Shown here piece by piece: positions 11,377 through 22,569 of a DNA stretch of 64,000 bases; position 1 is the stretch's first letter; each line of letters begins with the position of its first letter. Source of the DNA: Staphylococcus hyicus (GTDB taxonomy: Bacteria; Bacillota; Bacilli; Staphylococcales; Staphylococcaceae); NCBI RefSeq assembly GCF_000816085.1, contig NZ_CP008747.1, positions 1,736,001-1,800,000 of the forward strand, in the 5' to 3' direction. The notes under the pieces were generated by a model. It was not told the origin of the DNA, did no database searches, and worked only from the letters and a program-made list of their open reading frames with translations. The translations under genes and the position numbers were made by a program.

Positions 11377-12171
11377 TTAATGTTGACCTATAAAAGCTAA
11401 CATTCTGCCAGTATTGCCTTTCTCAACTCTATATGAGAAAAACAACTCTAAATTTTCAGATGTTGCATGGGTTGTTCGATAAATATTGTTCCTCGGCACC
11501 CCACGTTGTTCACATAATAATTGATTGGCCATTTTTAAGTCAATACCATATCTTCCTGTATCTCGCTGTTCAATATAGTATGATGCGTCAATAGGTAACG
11601 TTTTAAATTGACTTAAAATTTCATCATTAATTTCATAACTGTTAGAAGTTGAAGGTCCTATCACGATATATAAATCTTCATAAGCATAGGGAAATGCATC
11701 TAACAAATTATGCACAATACGTGACACTGTTCCACGCCAACCTGCATGCGCAAGTCCAATAAATTGGTGCTTGGGACTGTAAAAATAAATGGGCACACAA
11801 TCAGCATAGCACATTGTTAGAAGTACATCTTTGTCATAAGTATATAAACCGTCCACACCGAACAAGCTATTTTCAGTAAGCTCGGAGATATTTGTTCCTC
11901 GATCTTTGCCTGTTACTTCAACGACTTTCGCTTCATGAGTTTGAATAGGAAATACCCATTGGGATGTCGGAAAGCCAATTTCTTTTGCAAGGATACGTTG
12001 GTGTTCCGTAATATGTTTTGGGTCATCATTGATATATCTAGCCATATTAAAAGCTTGCTTTGGAAATGGACTCAATCCACCTTGTCGTGTAGACATACCA
12101 ATTAAAACACCGTGGTTTTGACTGGGTGTATAATTCAAATAATGCCCTGCAGCAATAAATGCTTTCAACAT
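11377..12171 (-). CDS. pgeF: PgeF/YlmD, multi-copper-oxidase-fold cell-wall editing protein
   Basis: Family first called laccase/polyphenol oxidase (DUF152). Members have purine nucleoside phosphorylase-like activity, and E. coli PgeF edits out wrongly incorporated peptidoglycan residues. The metal/active-site motifs are visible: TMCYADCVPIYF near residue 115 and GLAHAGWRGT near residue 138. The length of 264 residues is normal. It follows ftsZ after a terminator-like hairpin and starts the ylm group. Which activity dominates in this organism is not shown by sequence. Confidence 0.9.
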   Translation of the reverse strand: MLKAFIAAGHYLNYTPSQNHGVLIGMSTRQGGLSPFPKQAFNMARYINDDPKHITEHQRILAKEIGFPTSQWVFPIQTHEAKVVEVTGKDRGTNISELTENSLFGVDGLYTYDKDVLLTMCYADCVPIYFYSPKHQFIGLAHAGWRGTVSRIVHNLLDAFPYAYEDLYIVIGPSTSNSYEINDEILSQFKTLPIDASYYIEQRDTGRYGIDLKMANQLLCEQRGVPRNNIYRTTHATSENLELFFSYRVEKGNTGRMLAFIGQH

Positions 12172-12195
12172 TTACGCCCCCTTTTTCTCACAAAA

Positions 12196-12238
12196 TACAA
12201 AAAGCTAGGACAATGAAATAGTCACCTTTGCCCTAGCA
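12196..12238 (-). terminator. Intrinsic terminator after ftsZ
   Basis: Minus-strand GCTAGGGCAA pairs with TTGTCCTAGC and is followed by TTTTTG, between ftsZ and pgeF. Confidence 0.8.
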
Positions 12239-12338
12239 ATCACCTATCTACTATTTGAGCATGTATTTATCAAAAACGTCATCAATGCGACTCATGCTCT
12301 TATATGTCATCTCTTCTAATGATGATAATTAAAGTGGA

Positions 12339-13508
12339 TTAACGACGTGTTCTTCTTGAACGACGTTCTTCTCTATTGCGAATGAAGCTTGGAATGTCAT
12401 CATCATTCGTACTATGAACTCGACCATTTTCTTGCTCTCTATCGTCGTGTGATGAAGCATGGGCACCGCCAAAGCTCGTTTCTCTGCTTGGTGTACTTTG
12501 TGCACTGCTTCCAAAACCAGTAGTACTTTGTTGTTTACGTGCTTGTGAAGATGGTTTGTCTTCAAAACCAGTAGCAATTACTGTAACAACGATTTCATCT
12601 TGTAATTCAGGATTAATCACAGTACCAAAAATCATATTTACATCTTCATCTGCAGCATCTTGAACAATGTCAGCTGCTTCTTGTGCTTCAAATAATGACA
12701 ACGATTCGCCACCTGTAATGTTCATAAGTACACCTTGTGCGCCAACAATTGACGTTTCAAGTAATGGGGAAGAAATTGCTTTTTTCGCTGCTTCAACCGC
12801 TCTATTTTCTCCTGAAGATACACCAATACCCATAAGTGCAGAACCTTGATTTGACATAATTGTTTTTACGTCAGCAAAGTCTAAGTTCACTTCACCTGAT
12901 ACAGCGATTAAATCAGAAATACCTTGAACACCTTGACGTAAAACGTTGTCAGCTTCTTTAAATGCTTCCATCATAGGTGTAGATTTATCAACGATATCGA
13001 GTAATCGATCGTTAGGAATTACGATTAATGTATCAACTGCAGCTTTCATAGATTCAACACCTGCAGCTGCTTGTGTTTGACGTTTACGTCCTTCAAAGCT
13101 GAAAGGTCGTGTTACAACACCAACAGTAAGTGCGCCCATTTCTTTAGCAATTTTGGCTACAACTGGTGCTGCACCTGTACCAGTACCGCCACCCATACCA
13201 GCAGTAACGAATACCATGTCTGCACCTTGAATTGCATCTTCAATTTGTTCACGTGATTCTTCAGCAGCTTTTTTACCAATCTCAGGATTAGCACCCGCAC
13301 CTAAACCACGTGTTAACTTTTCACCAATTTGAATTTTTGATTCAGCTTTAGATAAGTTTAAAGCTTGTCCATCTGTATTAATTGCAATAAATTCAACATT
13401 ATTCATTCCATGATCAATCATTCGGTTAACGGCATTATTACCGCCACCACCGACACCAATGACTTTAAGTGTCGCCAAATGATTAAATCCTTGTTCAAAT
13501 TCTAACAT
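12339..13508 (-). CDS. ftsZ: Cell division GTPase FtsZ
   Basis: Tubulin homologue that polymerises with GTP into the Z-ring and recruits the divisome. The glycine-rich GTP-binding signature GGGTGTG is at 106-112, [15 protein letters not shown] at 16-30 and the T7-type NLDFADV segment near residue 209. After a variable Gln/Ser-rich linker comes the conserved C-terminal peptide [10 protein letters not shown], which binds FtsA and SepF. It is followed by an unusually basic tail ([16 protein letters not shown] composition). The length of 389 residues is typical. It lies 29 nt downstream of ftsA with a good ribosome site. Confidence 0.98.
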   Translation of the reverse strand: MLEFEQGFNHLATLKVIGVGGGGNNAVNRMIDHGMNNVEFIAINTDGQALNLSKAESKIQIGEKLTRGLGAGANPEIGKKAAEESREQIEDAIQGADMVFVTAGMGGGTGTGAAPVVAKIAKEMGALTVGVVTRPFSFEGRKRQTQAAAGVESMKAAVDTLIVIPNDRLLDIVDKSTPMMEAFKEADNVLRQGVQGISDLIAVSGEVNLDFADVKTIMSNQGSALMGIGVSSGENRAVEAAKKAISSPLLETSIVGAQGVLMNITGGESLSLFEAQEAADIVQDAADEDVNMIFGTVINPELQDEIVVTVIATGFEDKPSSQARKQQSTTGFGSSAQSTPSRETSFGGAHASSHDDREQENGRVHSTNDDDIPSFIRNREERRSRRTRR

Positions 13509-13537
13509 TTACAATTCCTCCTAATCTTTGTAGCCAA

Positions 13538-15022
<1,485 letters not shown>

Positions 15023-15084
15023 TTACAATAACACACTTTCAATGTGAACTATAAACACGCTGTTTTTAAAACTTTTTTGACTTT

Positions 15085-15972
15085 TTATTCTTTTTCGTTC
15101 TCTTTAATTTTATTTAATGCTTTTTGTAAATCATCTTTTGCTTTATCCTCAGTAGCAGTACCCGATTGAAGCTCTTGTGAACTTGCCGATCCATTATCAT
15201 GATTCTTTTCATTCGCATAAGGAATAAATGTTGCACCTACTGATAAATCAATATAACCTGATTTTTTTAATTTTCCAGATTCGTCTTTTTCTAATGCTTG
15301 CGACATACTTGGATAATATTCTAATTTTTTAGCAATGGTTGTTGTTTTTCCTAACACTTCAATCCCATCTCTCATATATAGTCTTATGAGATTAGGTTGA
15401 TCTTTCTCGGGTGCATAATTGATTTCTGAAATTTGTGCACGTGTCGTTTGATCCATTTTCTGTAATGCTTCTACCATTTTACGTTTTTCTGATCCTTTAA
15501 ATCCATTTAAAAACGGCACTTCATTAGGCACAGTTCCTTTAAAATCTTTTAACACTTTCCCAGTTTCTATAATGGGCACAATTTTATCTTTTTCTTGAGT
15601 TACCCCAACGATATCATGTTCATGAACATCGACAATGATTGCGTTGGGAAAGGCTTTATGAATTTCGATGGATTGAATGAGCGGATTTTTTTCTAATCGC
15701 TCTATGGCAGCTTTTGAGTCATATGAATATATTCTAGGTTGATTATTAATTTGCAATTCTTTTTTGATATCATTTTTGGATACAAAATGTGTCCCGTTTA
15801 CTTCAGCATCATGCACCTTACTTACCGGTGTAAACATAAACAATGCAATACATACAACAATGATAACTAAACCTAATACTAAATTAAGTTGAAATCGACG
15901 TCTTTTAATTAATTGTTTGCGTCGTTTTTCTTTAATATATTCATTATCTATTTTTCTAACAGGTTCACTCAT
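15085..15972 (-). CDS. divIB: Cell division protein DivIB/FtsQ
   Basis: Bitopic divisome protein of the FtsQ/DivIB-FtsL-FtsB complex. A basic cytoplasmic N-terminus (rich in KRRR) is followed by one membrane segment (about residues 31-48). An extracellular POTRA domain starts at VHDAEVNGTHFVSKNDI, then comes the beta domain containing GYIDLSVGATF. The C-terminal tail is Lys/Glu-rich. At 295 residues it is clearly shorter than the S. aureus protein as I remember it (about 439), mainly through a much shorter N-terminal cytoplasmic region. It lies between murD and ftsA. Confidence 0.93.
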   Translation of the reverse strand: MSEPVRKIDNEYIKEKRRKQLIKRRRFQLNLVLGLVIIVVCIALFMFTPVSKVHDAEVNGTHFVSKNDIKKELQINNQPRIYSYDSKAAIERLEKNPLIQSIEIHKAFPNAIIVDVHEHDIVGVTQEKDKIVPIIETGKVLKDFKGTVPNEVPFLNGFKGSEKRKMVEALQKMDQTTRAQISEINYAPEKDQPNLIRLYMRDGIEVLGKTTTIAKKLEYYPSMSQALEKDESGKLKKSGYIDLSVGATFIPYANEKNHDNGSASSQELQSGTATEDKAKDDLQKALNKIKENEKE

Positions 15973-15986
15973 TTATGTCACACCCT

Positions 15987-17336
15987 TTAATGTGATGGTA
16001 AATGTTTACGAAACGCATTGATAAACACTTCACCACGTTGCTCAAATGTGTCATATTGATCCCAGCTTGCACACGCTGGAGATAACAACACAACGTCATT
16101 AGGCTCGATAATGTTTTGAACTAAGTCAACTGCTTCAGCTACATCTTTCGCTGTTAAAACATATTTACCTTGGCTTTCACCTAGCTTAACAAATTTATTT
16201 TGGGTCTCTCCAAACGTAATCATAACACGAACATTCGACATATAAGGAATGAGCTCATCAAACTGATTCCCCCTATCAAGACCTCCGCACAACCATATAA
16301 TTGGTTGTTTAAAAGAATTCAACGCAAATTGTGTCGCTAACGTATTTGTTGCTTTTGAATCATTGTAATATTTATTGGTTTTATTGTTACCGATATATTG
16401 AAGACGGTGTTCAATTCCTGAAAATGTAGTTAATGATTGGATAATCGCAGTCATTGAGATTCCTGCTAATATTGCCGCCATCATCGCCGCTAATATATTT
16501 TCTAAATTATGTTCACCAGGTAACACAATATCATCTAAGTGAATAAGATGGATACCTTTATAAACAATATAATCATTTTCGACATAAATACCATCAACAG
16601 GTTGTTGTGTAGAAAAATAAATAATCTTTGATTTTACTTTTGATGTATCAATTAAATGCCTTTGATGATAATTAAAAATTAAATAATCACTTTCAGTTTG
16701 ATTTTCAAATATACGTTTTTTAGCATTTTGATAATTCTCTAAATTCTCATGATAATCTAAATGTGCTGAATATATGTTCGTAATAATGGCGATGTGTGGT
16801 CGATACTTTTCAATACCTAAAAGTTGGAAAGAGGAAAGTTCCGTCACCAAATATTCATCTGCTCGTACTTCTTGTGCTACTTTCGAAGCCACATAGCCTA
16901 TATTCCCTGCAAGATGCCCTGTTTCACGACTTTTACTAAACATATCACCTATAAGTGAGGTCACTGTCGTTTTACCATTTGTACCGGTAATCCCTATGAT
17001 TGGTGCTTCAGACACTAAATAACTCAATTCAACTTCAGTTAAAATTTTTAACCCTCGTTTTGCAGCTTCTTCTAAAATTGAAATTGTATATGGTATTCCT
17101 GGATTTTTAAATATGATTGGTGATTCGTCTAACAATGCAATTGGATGCGAGCCACTCACCACTTTTATGCCCATCGCTTCTAAATCATGGGCATGCGCAT
17201 CGCGCGTTAAATCTTTACCGTCATTAACAGTAACGTCTGCCCCAAGTAAATGTAATAATTTTGCACATTCATAACCACTTTTCGCTAACCCAATGACAAG
17301 TACTTTTTTCCCTTTTAAACCTGTATAATTTAACAA
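15987..17336 (-). CDS. murD: UDP-N-acetylmuramoylalanine--D-glutamate ligase
   Basis: Cytoplasmic Mur ligase that adds D-glutamate to UDP-MurNAc-L-Ala using ATP. The ATP-binding loop [10 protein letters not shown] is at 115-124. The central-domain Mur motifs include NIGYV, ELSSFQL and [10 protein letters not shown]. The C-terminal domain carries YYNDSKATN and [12 protein letters not shown], which bind the incoming amino acid. The length of 449 residues is standard. It starts 1 nt before the mraY stop region, so the two are tightly coupled. Confidence 0.98.
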   Translation of the reverse strand: MLNYTGLKGKKVLVIGLAKSGYECAKLLHLLGADVTVNDGKDLTRDAHAHDLEAMGIKVVSGSHPIALLDESPIIFKNPGIPYTISILEEAAKRGLKILTEVELSYLVSEAPIIGITGTNGKTTVTSLIGDMFSKSRETGHLAGNIGYVASKVAQEVRADEYLVTELSSFQLLGIEKYRPHIAIITNIYSAHLDYHENLENYQNAKKRIFENQTESDYLIFNYHQRHLIDTSKVKSKIIYFSTQQPVDGIYVENDYIVYKGIHLIHLDDIVLPGEHNLENILAAMMAAILAGISMTAIIQSLTTFSGIEHRLQYIGNNKTNKYYNDSKATNTLATQFALNSFKQPIIWLCGGLDRGNQFDELIPYMSNVRVMITFGETQNKFVKLGESQGKYVLTAKDVAEAVDLVQNIIEPNDVVLLSPACASWDQYDTFEQRGEVFINAFRKHLPSH

Positions 17337-18302
17337 TTAGCTCACTCCAATCCATAAGCCAATAAGGCCAGAAATTAAACCTACTGTCCAAAATACGCCT
17401 ACAACTTTCCACTCACTCCATCCTACAAGTTCAAAATGATGATGTAATGGACTCATTTTAAATACACGTTTACCTGTTAATTTAAAAGAAGTGACTTGAA
17501 TCATAACTGATAACGTTTCAAGCACAAACACAAGCCCAATAAAAAGTAAAGATAGCTCTTGATTCAACATGATTGAGATTGTCGCAAAAATACCACCTAA
17601 AGCTAAACTTCCAGTATCCCCCATAAAAACTCTGGCCGGATTAATATTATATGGTAAAAATCCTGCTAAAGCTGCAACCATAATAATACAAAATAGACCT
17701 ATAGCTGGTTGTGCTAAAACAAAACTCATTATCGCATACATTGAAAATCCTATAATCGATAATCCAGTTGCTAAACCATCCAATCCGTCTGTTAAATTAA
17801 CAGCGTTAGAAAAACCTACTTGCCAAAATATGATAAAGATGACGTATGCAAATGATAGCGGAATGCTTAAATCGGTGAATGGTAAATTAATGTTTGTTGA
17901 AAAATCAAATGCATTCATTCCTTTTGCTACAATAAAAAATATTACTGCTATAACAATTTGCGCTATAAACTTTTGTTTACTTGTCAATCCTTGGTTGTTT
18001 TTCTTTACTACAATAATATAATCATCGATAAAACCTATTAAACCAAAGCCTAATGTGACAAATACCAATAACAACAATGGACTAGCAGTATCCACAAAAA
18101 CAGTCGCAATTAGTGTCGTTACAATGGCACTAATTAAAAACGTTAAACCTCCCATCGTTGGTGTTCCCGTTTTCTTCATATGACTTTCAGGTCCTTCTTC
18201 ACGAATGCTTTGTCCAAATTTCATTCTTTTTAATGTCGGAATCAAAACTGGTACCAACACGGCCGTAATGATAAAAGCGATTATTGCAAAAATAAAACTC
18301 AT
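17337..18302 (-). CDS. mraY: Phospho-N-acetylmuramoyl-pentapeptide transferase
   Basis: Ten-span membrane enzyme that transfers phospho-MurNAc-pentapeptide to undecaprenyl phosphate, making lipid I. The catalytic aspartate blocks are visible: EEGPESHMKKTGTPTMGG near residue 35, NLTDGLDGLA near residue 169 and NPARVFMGDTGSLALG near residue 222. The PLHHHFEL histidine motif is near the C-terminus. The length of 321 residues is normal. It lies between pbp1 and murD. Confidence 0.98.
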   Translation of the reverse strand: MSFIFAIIAFIITAVLVPVLIPTLKRMKFGQSIREEGPESHMKKTGTPTMGGLTFLISAIVTTLIATVFVDTASPLLLLVFVTLGFGLIGFIDDYIIVVKKNNQGLTSKQKFIAQIVIAVIFFIVAKGMNAFDFSTNINLPFTDLSIPLSFAYVIFIIFWQVGFSNAVNLTDGLDGLATGLSIIGFSMYAIMSFVLAQPAIGLFCIIMVAALAGFLPYNINPARVFMGDTGSLALGGIFATISIMLNQELSLLFIGLVFVLETLSVMIQVTSFKLTGKRVFKMSPLHHHFELVGWSEWKVVGVFWTVGLISGLIGLWIGVS

Positions 18303-18466
18303 AGTCGTTCTCCTTTTTTATTCAAACATGATTAATTTTACTAATAATATGTAATTGGAGGTGAAACAGAAGTCAAACTTTCATTTGAACTCATTGCTCC
18401 ACCCCCAAGTGTTAACGTGATGTCTACAATAATTGAAGTGTCACAATAAGCATGGTATAGATCAAA

Positions 18467-20608
18467 CTACTGTGATTTTAATTCCACTTCAATGTCTTGT
18501 TTTTTATTGATAGCAGCATGTGGTGAGATGGATTGTGATTTTACAAAACCACTTCCTGTCACTTTCACTTTAATACCTGTAAGTGATTCAAAAGCGATTA
18601 AATCGTCTCTAGTCCACCCTGTCATATCTGGCATTGTAAGGTCACCATCAGTCATAATGAGGACGTTACTGTTTGGCAGTAACTTTACATTTCGATCTGG
18701 GCTTTGACTCACGACTTTATCACCATTACCAATGATAACAGGATTAAATGATTTCCCTTTTAACGTATCCTCAGCTCTTTGTTTAGACTGATTGGTAACG
18801 TCAGGTACTTCATTTAGTTTACCATTATTTTTCACTTCTTCGTTACCTACATTTAAATATTGCAATGTGTTTTGCATGATTGGTACAAATGCACGGCTGA
18901 CACCCATTTCATAAGCTTCTTGGTCACGTTTTTGCGCAAGGCTCATACCTGCATATACTACGATTCTAGGGTCTTTACTTGGCGCATGGCCTATAAAACT
19001 CACAAAGTATGGGTTCGCACCTTTGACGTACCCTCCATTTTTTTCATCAGCAACTTGGGCCGTCCCTGTTTTACCACCAATACGATAACCATCTACGCGA
19101 TAATTTTTCGCATTACTTTTTTCACTGTTCACAACTTCATCAAGTTGTTTCTTAACTTTTTCAGCAGTGTCATTTGTAATCGGTTTTCCTGTTTCTTTAC
19201 GCTCACCCTTATAAAATGTTTTGTCTTCAACTGGATTCATTATGGATTGGATGAAATAAGGTTGAAGCATTGTTCCTTTATTGAAAAAAGCGGATTGTGC
19301 TTGGAGCATTTGTGCTGGCGTGACAGTTGTTGATTGTCCAAAAGCAGACGTTTTTTGCATCAATTCATTATCCCATGCAATATGGCCGCTAGCCTCTCCG
19401 TCGAACAAACTACCGGTTGCTTTACCAAAACCAAATTTTTCATACCACGCTTTCATTTTATCCGCACCGACTAAATCTTGAAGTTTCATCATTAAAGTGT
19501 TGGAAGAATATGTGAAACCAAGCCCCATATCAATTTCTCCCCAACCTTTTTTATTCCAGTCGTAAATACGAGAACCTTGAATATCTCTATATCCAGATTC
19601 ATATTTCTTTTTAGGATCAAATTCACCTTCTTGAATGGCTGCAGCTAATCCGTAACTTTTGAATGTAGAACCTGGTTCGTATGTGTTTTGATATAAATCA
19701 TTCGCCCATTTTTTTCCAAACCCTTCTCCTGTTTCTGGGTTGAATGTAGGACGTTGGCTAAATGCTAAAACTTCACCTGTTTTAGCATCCATCACTACCG
19801 CAAAGAGGTCTTTTGGCTCGTAACGTTTCACCATATTATCTAATGCTTCTTCGACAAACACTTGAATATTAGAGTCGATGGTTAAATGTACATCATCTCC
19901 ACGTTCAGGAGCAACTTCACTTTTAGAATTAGGTGTAATATACCCCCATATGTCTGTAGTAAAAGAAGAATGACCCTTTTTACCAGTTAAATAACTATCA
20001 AATATCTTCTCTACGCCGAGCGCACCTTTAAGTTCACCTGAATCTGGATCTTTTTGCGCTAGCCCAATTAAATGAGATGCAAAATTACCATTAGGGTAAA
20101 AACGTTGCACCTCCGGATACAATGTAATCCCTGGTAAATTCATTTTTTCAATCTTATCTTTATCTTGATACGTTAATCCTTTACCTGCTTTTCCAAACTC
20201 CACTTGAAACGCTTTTTTGTTGTCTAAACGTTTTTCAATATCCTTTTCAGGCATATCAATGACTTTAGCTAATTTTTTTGCAGTTTCTTTCTTATCTTTA
20301 ACGTGCCGCGGTTTTTTAGAGTCTTTACTAGCTTTTGGATCTAACACAGCTGCTAACCTAAAACGGTCAACATCTTCAGCTAAAACTTTTCCATTTCTGT
20401 CGAAGATTTTACCCCTTTCAGCATGCTCTTCAAGTTTAGCTAAATATTTATGATTGGCTTTTACAATTAGATCCTCTCCTGAGGAATGACCAGTTAACAT
20501 TACGAAACTATATCTCAAAACCAATAGAAAAAAGAGCAGTCCAAAAAAGCTAATAAGGAGGACTGCTCCCAGTTTATTTTTTTTAATCTTAATTTTGCGT
20601 TTCGGCAT
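18467..20608 (-). CDS. pbp1: Penicillin-binding protein 1 (class B, divisome transpeptidase)
   Basis: Monofunctional class B transpeptidase that crosslinks septal peptidoglycan as partner of FtsW. A short basic cytoplasmic start and one membrane anchor (about residues 14-36) precede the pedestal domain. The transpeptidase domain has STFK at 314-317 (active-site Ser314), SSN at 368-370 and KTG at 513-515. Two PASTA domains close the protein (from about 595). The length of 713 residues and the motif positions fit S. aureus Pbp1. The start overlaps the ftsL end by 20 nt. Confidence 0.98.
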   Translation of the reverse strand: MPKRKIKIKKNKLGAVLLISFFGLLFFLLVLRYSFVMLTGHSSGEDLIVKANHKYLAKLEEHAERGKIFDRNGKVLAEDVDRFRLAAVLDPKASKDSKKPRHVKDKKETAKKLAKVIDMPEKDIEKRLDNKKAFQVEFGKAGKGLTYQDKDKIEKMNLPGITLYPEVQRFYPNGNFASHLIGLAQKDPDSGELKGALGVEKIFDSYLTGKKGHSSFTTDIWGYITPNSKSEVAPERGDDVHLTIDSNIQVFVEEALDNMVKRYEPKDLFAVVMDAKTGEVLAFSQRPTFNPETGEGFGKKWANDLYQNTYEPGSTFKSYGLAAAIQEGEFDPKKKYESGYRDIQGSRIYDWNKKGWGEIDMGLGFTYSSNTLMMKLQDLVGADKMKAWYEKFGFGKATGSLFDGEASGHIAWDNELMQKTSAFGQSTTVTPAQMLQAQSAFFNKGTMLQPYFIQSIMNPVEDKTFYKGERKETGKPITNDTAEKVKKQLDEVVNSEKSNAKNYRVDGYRIGGKTGTAQVADEKNGGYVKGANPYFVSFIGHAPSKDPRIVVYAGMSLAQKRDQEAYEMGVSRAFVPIMQNTLQYLNVGNEEVKNNGKLNEVPDVTNQSKQRAEDTLKGKSFNPVIIGNGDKVVSQSPDRNVKLLPNSNVLIMTDGDLTMPDMTGWTRDDLIAFESLTGIKVKVTGSGFVKSQSISPHAAINKKQDIEVELKSQ

Positions 20609-21008
20609 TTTTACGCACTACCTTTACATTGTCATTCTTAAGACTCATACCCTGTTGTTGGGCTTTATCATAGATGCGTTTATATGATGCGTTTTGTTTT
20701 GTTTCTGCTTCTAATGCACTATTTTGACTCGTTTGCTTTTCAATTTTTTGATTTAAATCTGCTATCTTTCCATTCGTATCATATGCATCCATTTTCAACG
20801 ATAGCATATAGATACTCAATACGGCAATGATAGTTATCAACGATATGTATAACATTTTCTCAAATCTCGTTAAACCAACGACTACCGTTTTTTTGACTTG
20901 CGATTGACGTGTTTTCGTATGTGGTCTCGTTTGAGGTTGAGGATTAGGTCTTACTTGCGGTTGTGCATCTGCATGGTGATATGGTTCGTATACTCTTTCT
21001 ACTGCCAT
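20589..21008 (-). CDS. ftsL: Cell division protein FtsL
   Basis: Bitopic divisome protein that forms a coiled coil with DivIC next to DivIB. It has a Pro/Gln-rich cytoplasmic N-terminus of about 45 residues (PQVRPNPQPQTRPH), a single membrane segment (about 50-70) and an extracellular heptad helix (about 75-120). The length of 139 residues is typical. It lies between rsmH and pbp1, and its 3' end overlaps pbp1 by 20 nt. Identification rests on topology and position as much as on sequence. Confidence 0.93.
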   Translation of the reverse strand: MAVERVYEPYHHADAQPQVRPNPQPQTRPHTKTRQSQVKKTVVVGLTRFEKMLYISLITIIAVLSIYMLSLKMDAYDTNGKIADLNQKIEKQTSQNSALEAETKQNASYKRIYDKAQQQGMSLKNDNVKVVRKNAETQN

Positions 21009-21025
21009 CTAATTGTTTCGCCCCT

Positions 21026-21961
21026 TTATTTCAATATTTCAGCCACTCTAAGCTTTGCGCTTCTAGCACGGTTATTTTCTTCCAAATCCGAATCACTTGC
21101 GACAATTGGTTTGCGATTCACACGTTTTAATTTCGGTGTGTACGCTTCTGGTACAACTGGTAATCCCCTAGGAACATCCGGTCCTTTTTCATACTCCTGA
21201 AACATTTGTTTACATAAACGATCTTCCAACGAATGAAAGGTTATGACAGAAATACGTCCGTTTATTTTCACATGATCAATTGCTTGCTCAAGCGAATCTT
21301 CAAAAGCTGATAACTCATCATTAACTGCAATTCGTATCGCTTGGAACACACGCTTAGCCGGGTGTCCTCCCTTGCGTCTTGCCTTTGCAGGTATACCTTC
21401 CTTAATGAGTTCAACAAGCTCTAATGTTGTTTCAATAGGTTGAATTTGTCGTTTAGATTCAATCTTACGGGCGATTTGCTTAGAAAACTTTTCCTCTCCA
21501 TAACGGAAAAATATTTTAACCAAATCCTCGTAAGGCCACTCATTTACAACTTCATACGCAGAAAGTGACTGTGTTTGATCCATCCTCATATCTAACCTAG
21601 CATCATGATGATAGCTAAAGCCGCGTTCTGGAATATCAAGTTGTGGGCTTGATACACCTAAGTCATATAAAATGCCATCCACTTTTTCGATATGTAGTTC
21701 ATTTAACACTGCTGCTAAATTCCTAAAGTTATTATGCACAAATGTTACTTTGTGAAGTTCATTTTTCAATTTTTCTTTTGCATTGTTAATTGCTGTCATG
21801 TCTTGATCAATTGCGATTAATTTCCCGTTGTCAGACAACTGACTCAGTAAATATGCAGAGTGTCCTGCGCCACCTAACGTGCAATCAACGTAGACACCAT
21901 CTTCTTTAATATTCAATTGGTCTACCGTTTCCTTTAATAACACGCTAATATGATGAAACAC
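21026..21961 (-). CDS. rsmH: 16S rRNA m4C1402 methyltransferase
   Basis: SAM-dependent N4-methyltransferase acting on C1402 of 16S rRNA (also called MraW). N-terminal [15 protein letters not shown] and the SAM-binding [11 protein letters not shown] near residue 25 are diagnostic. [13 protein letters not shown] near residue 98, [14 protein letters not shown] and [13 protein letters not shown] [13 protein letters not shown] complete the family blocks. The length of 311 residues is normal. It follows mraZ in the dcw cluster, 31 nt apart. Confidence 0.98.
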   Translation of the reverse strand: MFHHISVLLKETVDQLNIKEDGVYVDCTLGGAGHSAYLLSQLSDNGKLIAIDQDMTAINNAKEKLKNELHKVTFVHNNFRNLAAVLNELHIEKVDGILYDLGVSSPQLDIPERGFSYHHDARLDMRMDQTQSLSAYEVVNEWPYEDLVKIFFRYGEEKFSKQIARKIESKRQIQPIETTLELVELIKEGIPAKARRKGGHPAKRVFQAIRIAVNDELSAFEDSLEQAIDHVKINGRISVITFHSLEDRLCKQMFQEYEKGPDVPRGLPVVPEAYTPKLKRVNRKPIVASDSDLEENNRARSAKLRVAEILK

Positions 21962-21992
21962 ATCGAGCCCTCCATTTTCACTTCACAGCTTT

Positions 21993-22424
21993 TTAAAAAT
22001 CAAAATCAATTAAATCTTCTGCTATTTCTTCAAAACTGTCTTCAGATTCTTCATAAAAATCATTCCATGTTTGACGATCCCAAATTTCAATACGATTTGA
22101 AACACCAATCACCGTACAGTCTTTGTCAAGATTTGCGTATTCACGCAATTTAGCAGGGATATTAATTCTACCTTGCTTGTCGATTTCCACTTCTATCGCA
22201 CCAGAGAAGAACATACGCATGAATTTTCTAGCGTCTTTTTTTGTCATAGGTAAGGTTTTCATTTTCTCTTCAATGTTTTGCCATTCATCGAGTGTGTAAC
22301 CAAACAAGCATTTATCAAGGCCTCGAGTGATAATAAAACGCTCATTGAGGTCATAACGAAACTTGGACGGTACGATCATACGTCCTTTTGCATCAAGTTT
22401 GTTTTCAAATTCGCCCATGAACAT
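21993..22424 (-). CDS. mraZ: MraZ, transcriptional regulator of the division cluster
   Basis: AbrB/SpoVT-like DNA-binding protein that forms ring oligomers and represses the dcw promoter by binding short direct repeats upstream of itself. Two MraZ domains are visible, each with its DxKGR-type motif: [14 protein letters not shown] at about residues 10-23 and [14 protein letters not shown] at about 81-94. The length of 143 residues and [11 protein letters not shown] start match S. aureus. It is the first gene of the cluster, and three 10-bp-spaced TGG repeats lie just upstream. Confidence 0.97.
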   Translation of the reverse strand: MFMGEFENKLDAKGRMIVPSKFRYDLNERFIITRGLDKCLFGYTLDEWQNIEEKMKTLPMTKKDARKFMRMFFSGAIEVEIDKQGRINIPAKLREYANLDKDCTVIGVSNRIEIWDRQTWNDFYEESEDSFEEIAEDLIDFDF

Positions 22425-22453
22425 CCTATTTCACCTCACCTTATTTATAATTT

Positions 22454-22480
22454 ACCACATCTCCCCACTATCCTCCACTA
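22454..22480 (-). promoter_or_regulatory. Candidate MraZ operator (three direct repeats)
   Basis: On the minus strand GTGGAGGATA, GTGGGGAGAT and GTGGTAAATT follow each other with an exact 10-bp period, i.e. TGGNN units separated by 5 nt. This is the arrangement known for MraZ boxes upstream of mraZ in other bacteria. The last repeat ends about 30 nt before the mraZ start. Confidence 0.65.
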
Positions 22481-22516
22481 ATTCTGTAAAAATGTCCAAA
22501 TTTTATCAAATTAGAC

Positions 22517-22554
22517 ACAAAAAAGAGAGGCTTGAATAACTTCAAACCTCTCTT
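22517..22554 (-). terminator. Intrinsic terminator after bshC
   Basis: Minus-strand AAGAGAGGTTTGAAG pairs with CTTCAAGCCTCTCTT-type sequence around TTATT and is followed by TTTTTTG. Confidence 0.85.
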
Positions 22555-22569
22555 AAACCGTTGATATTA

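Noticed and set aside
12329..12577. 82-codon minus-strand frame overlapping the ftsZ 3' end
   Set aside because: It is an out-of-frame shadow of the ftsZ linker region, without its own ribosome site.
18340..18420. Terminator after pbp1
   Set aside because: TGGAGGTG and CACCCCCA-type sequences are nearby, but pairing has mismatches and no T-run follows; not strong enough to list.
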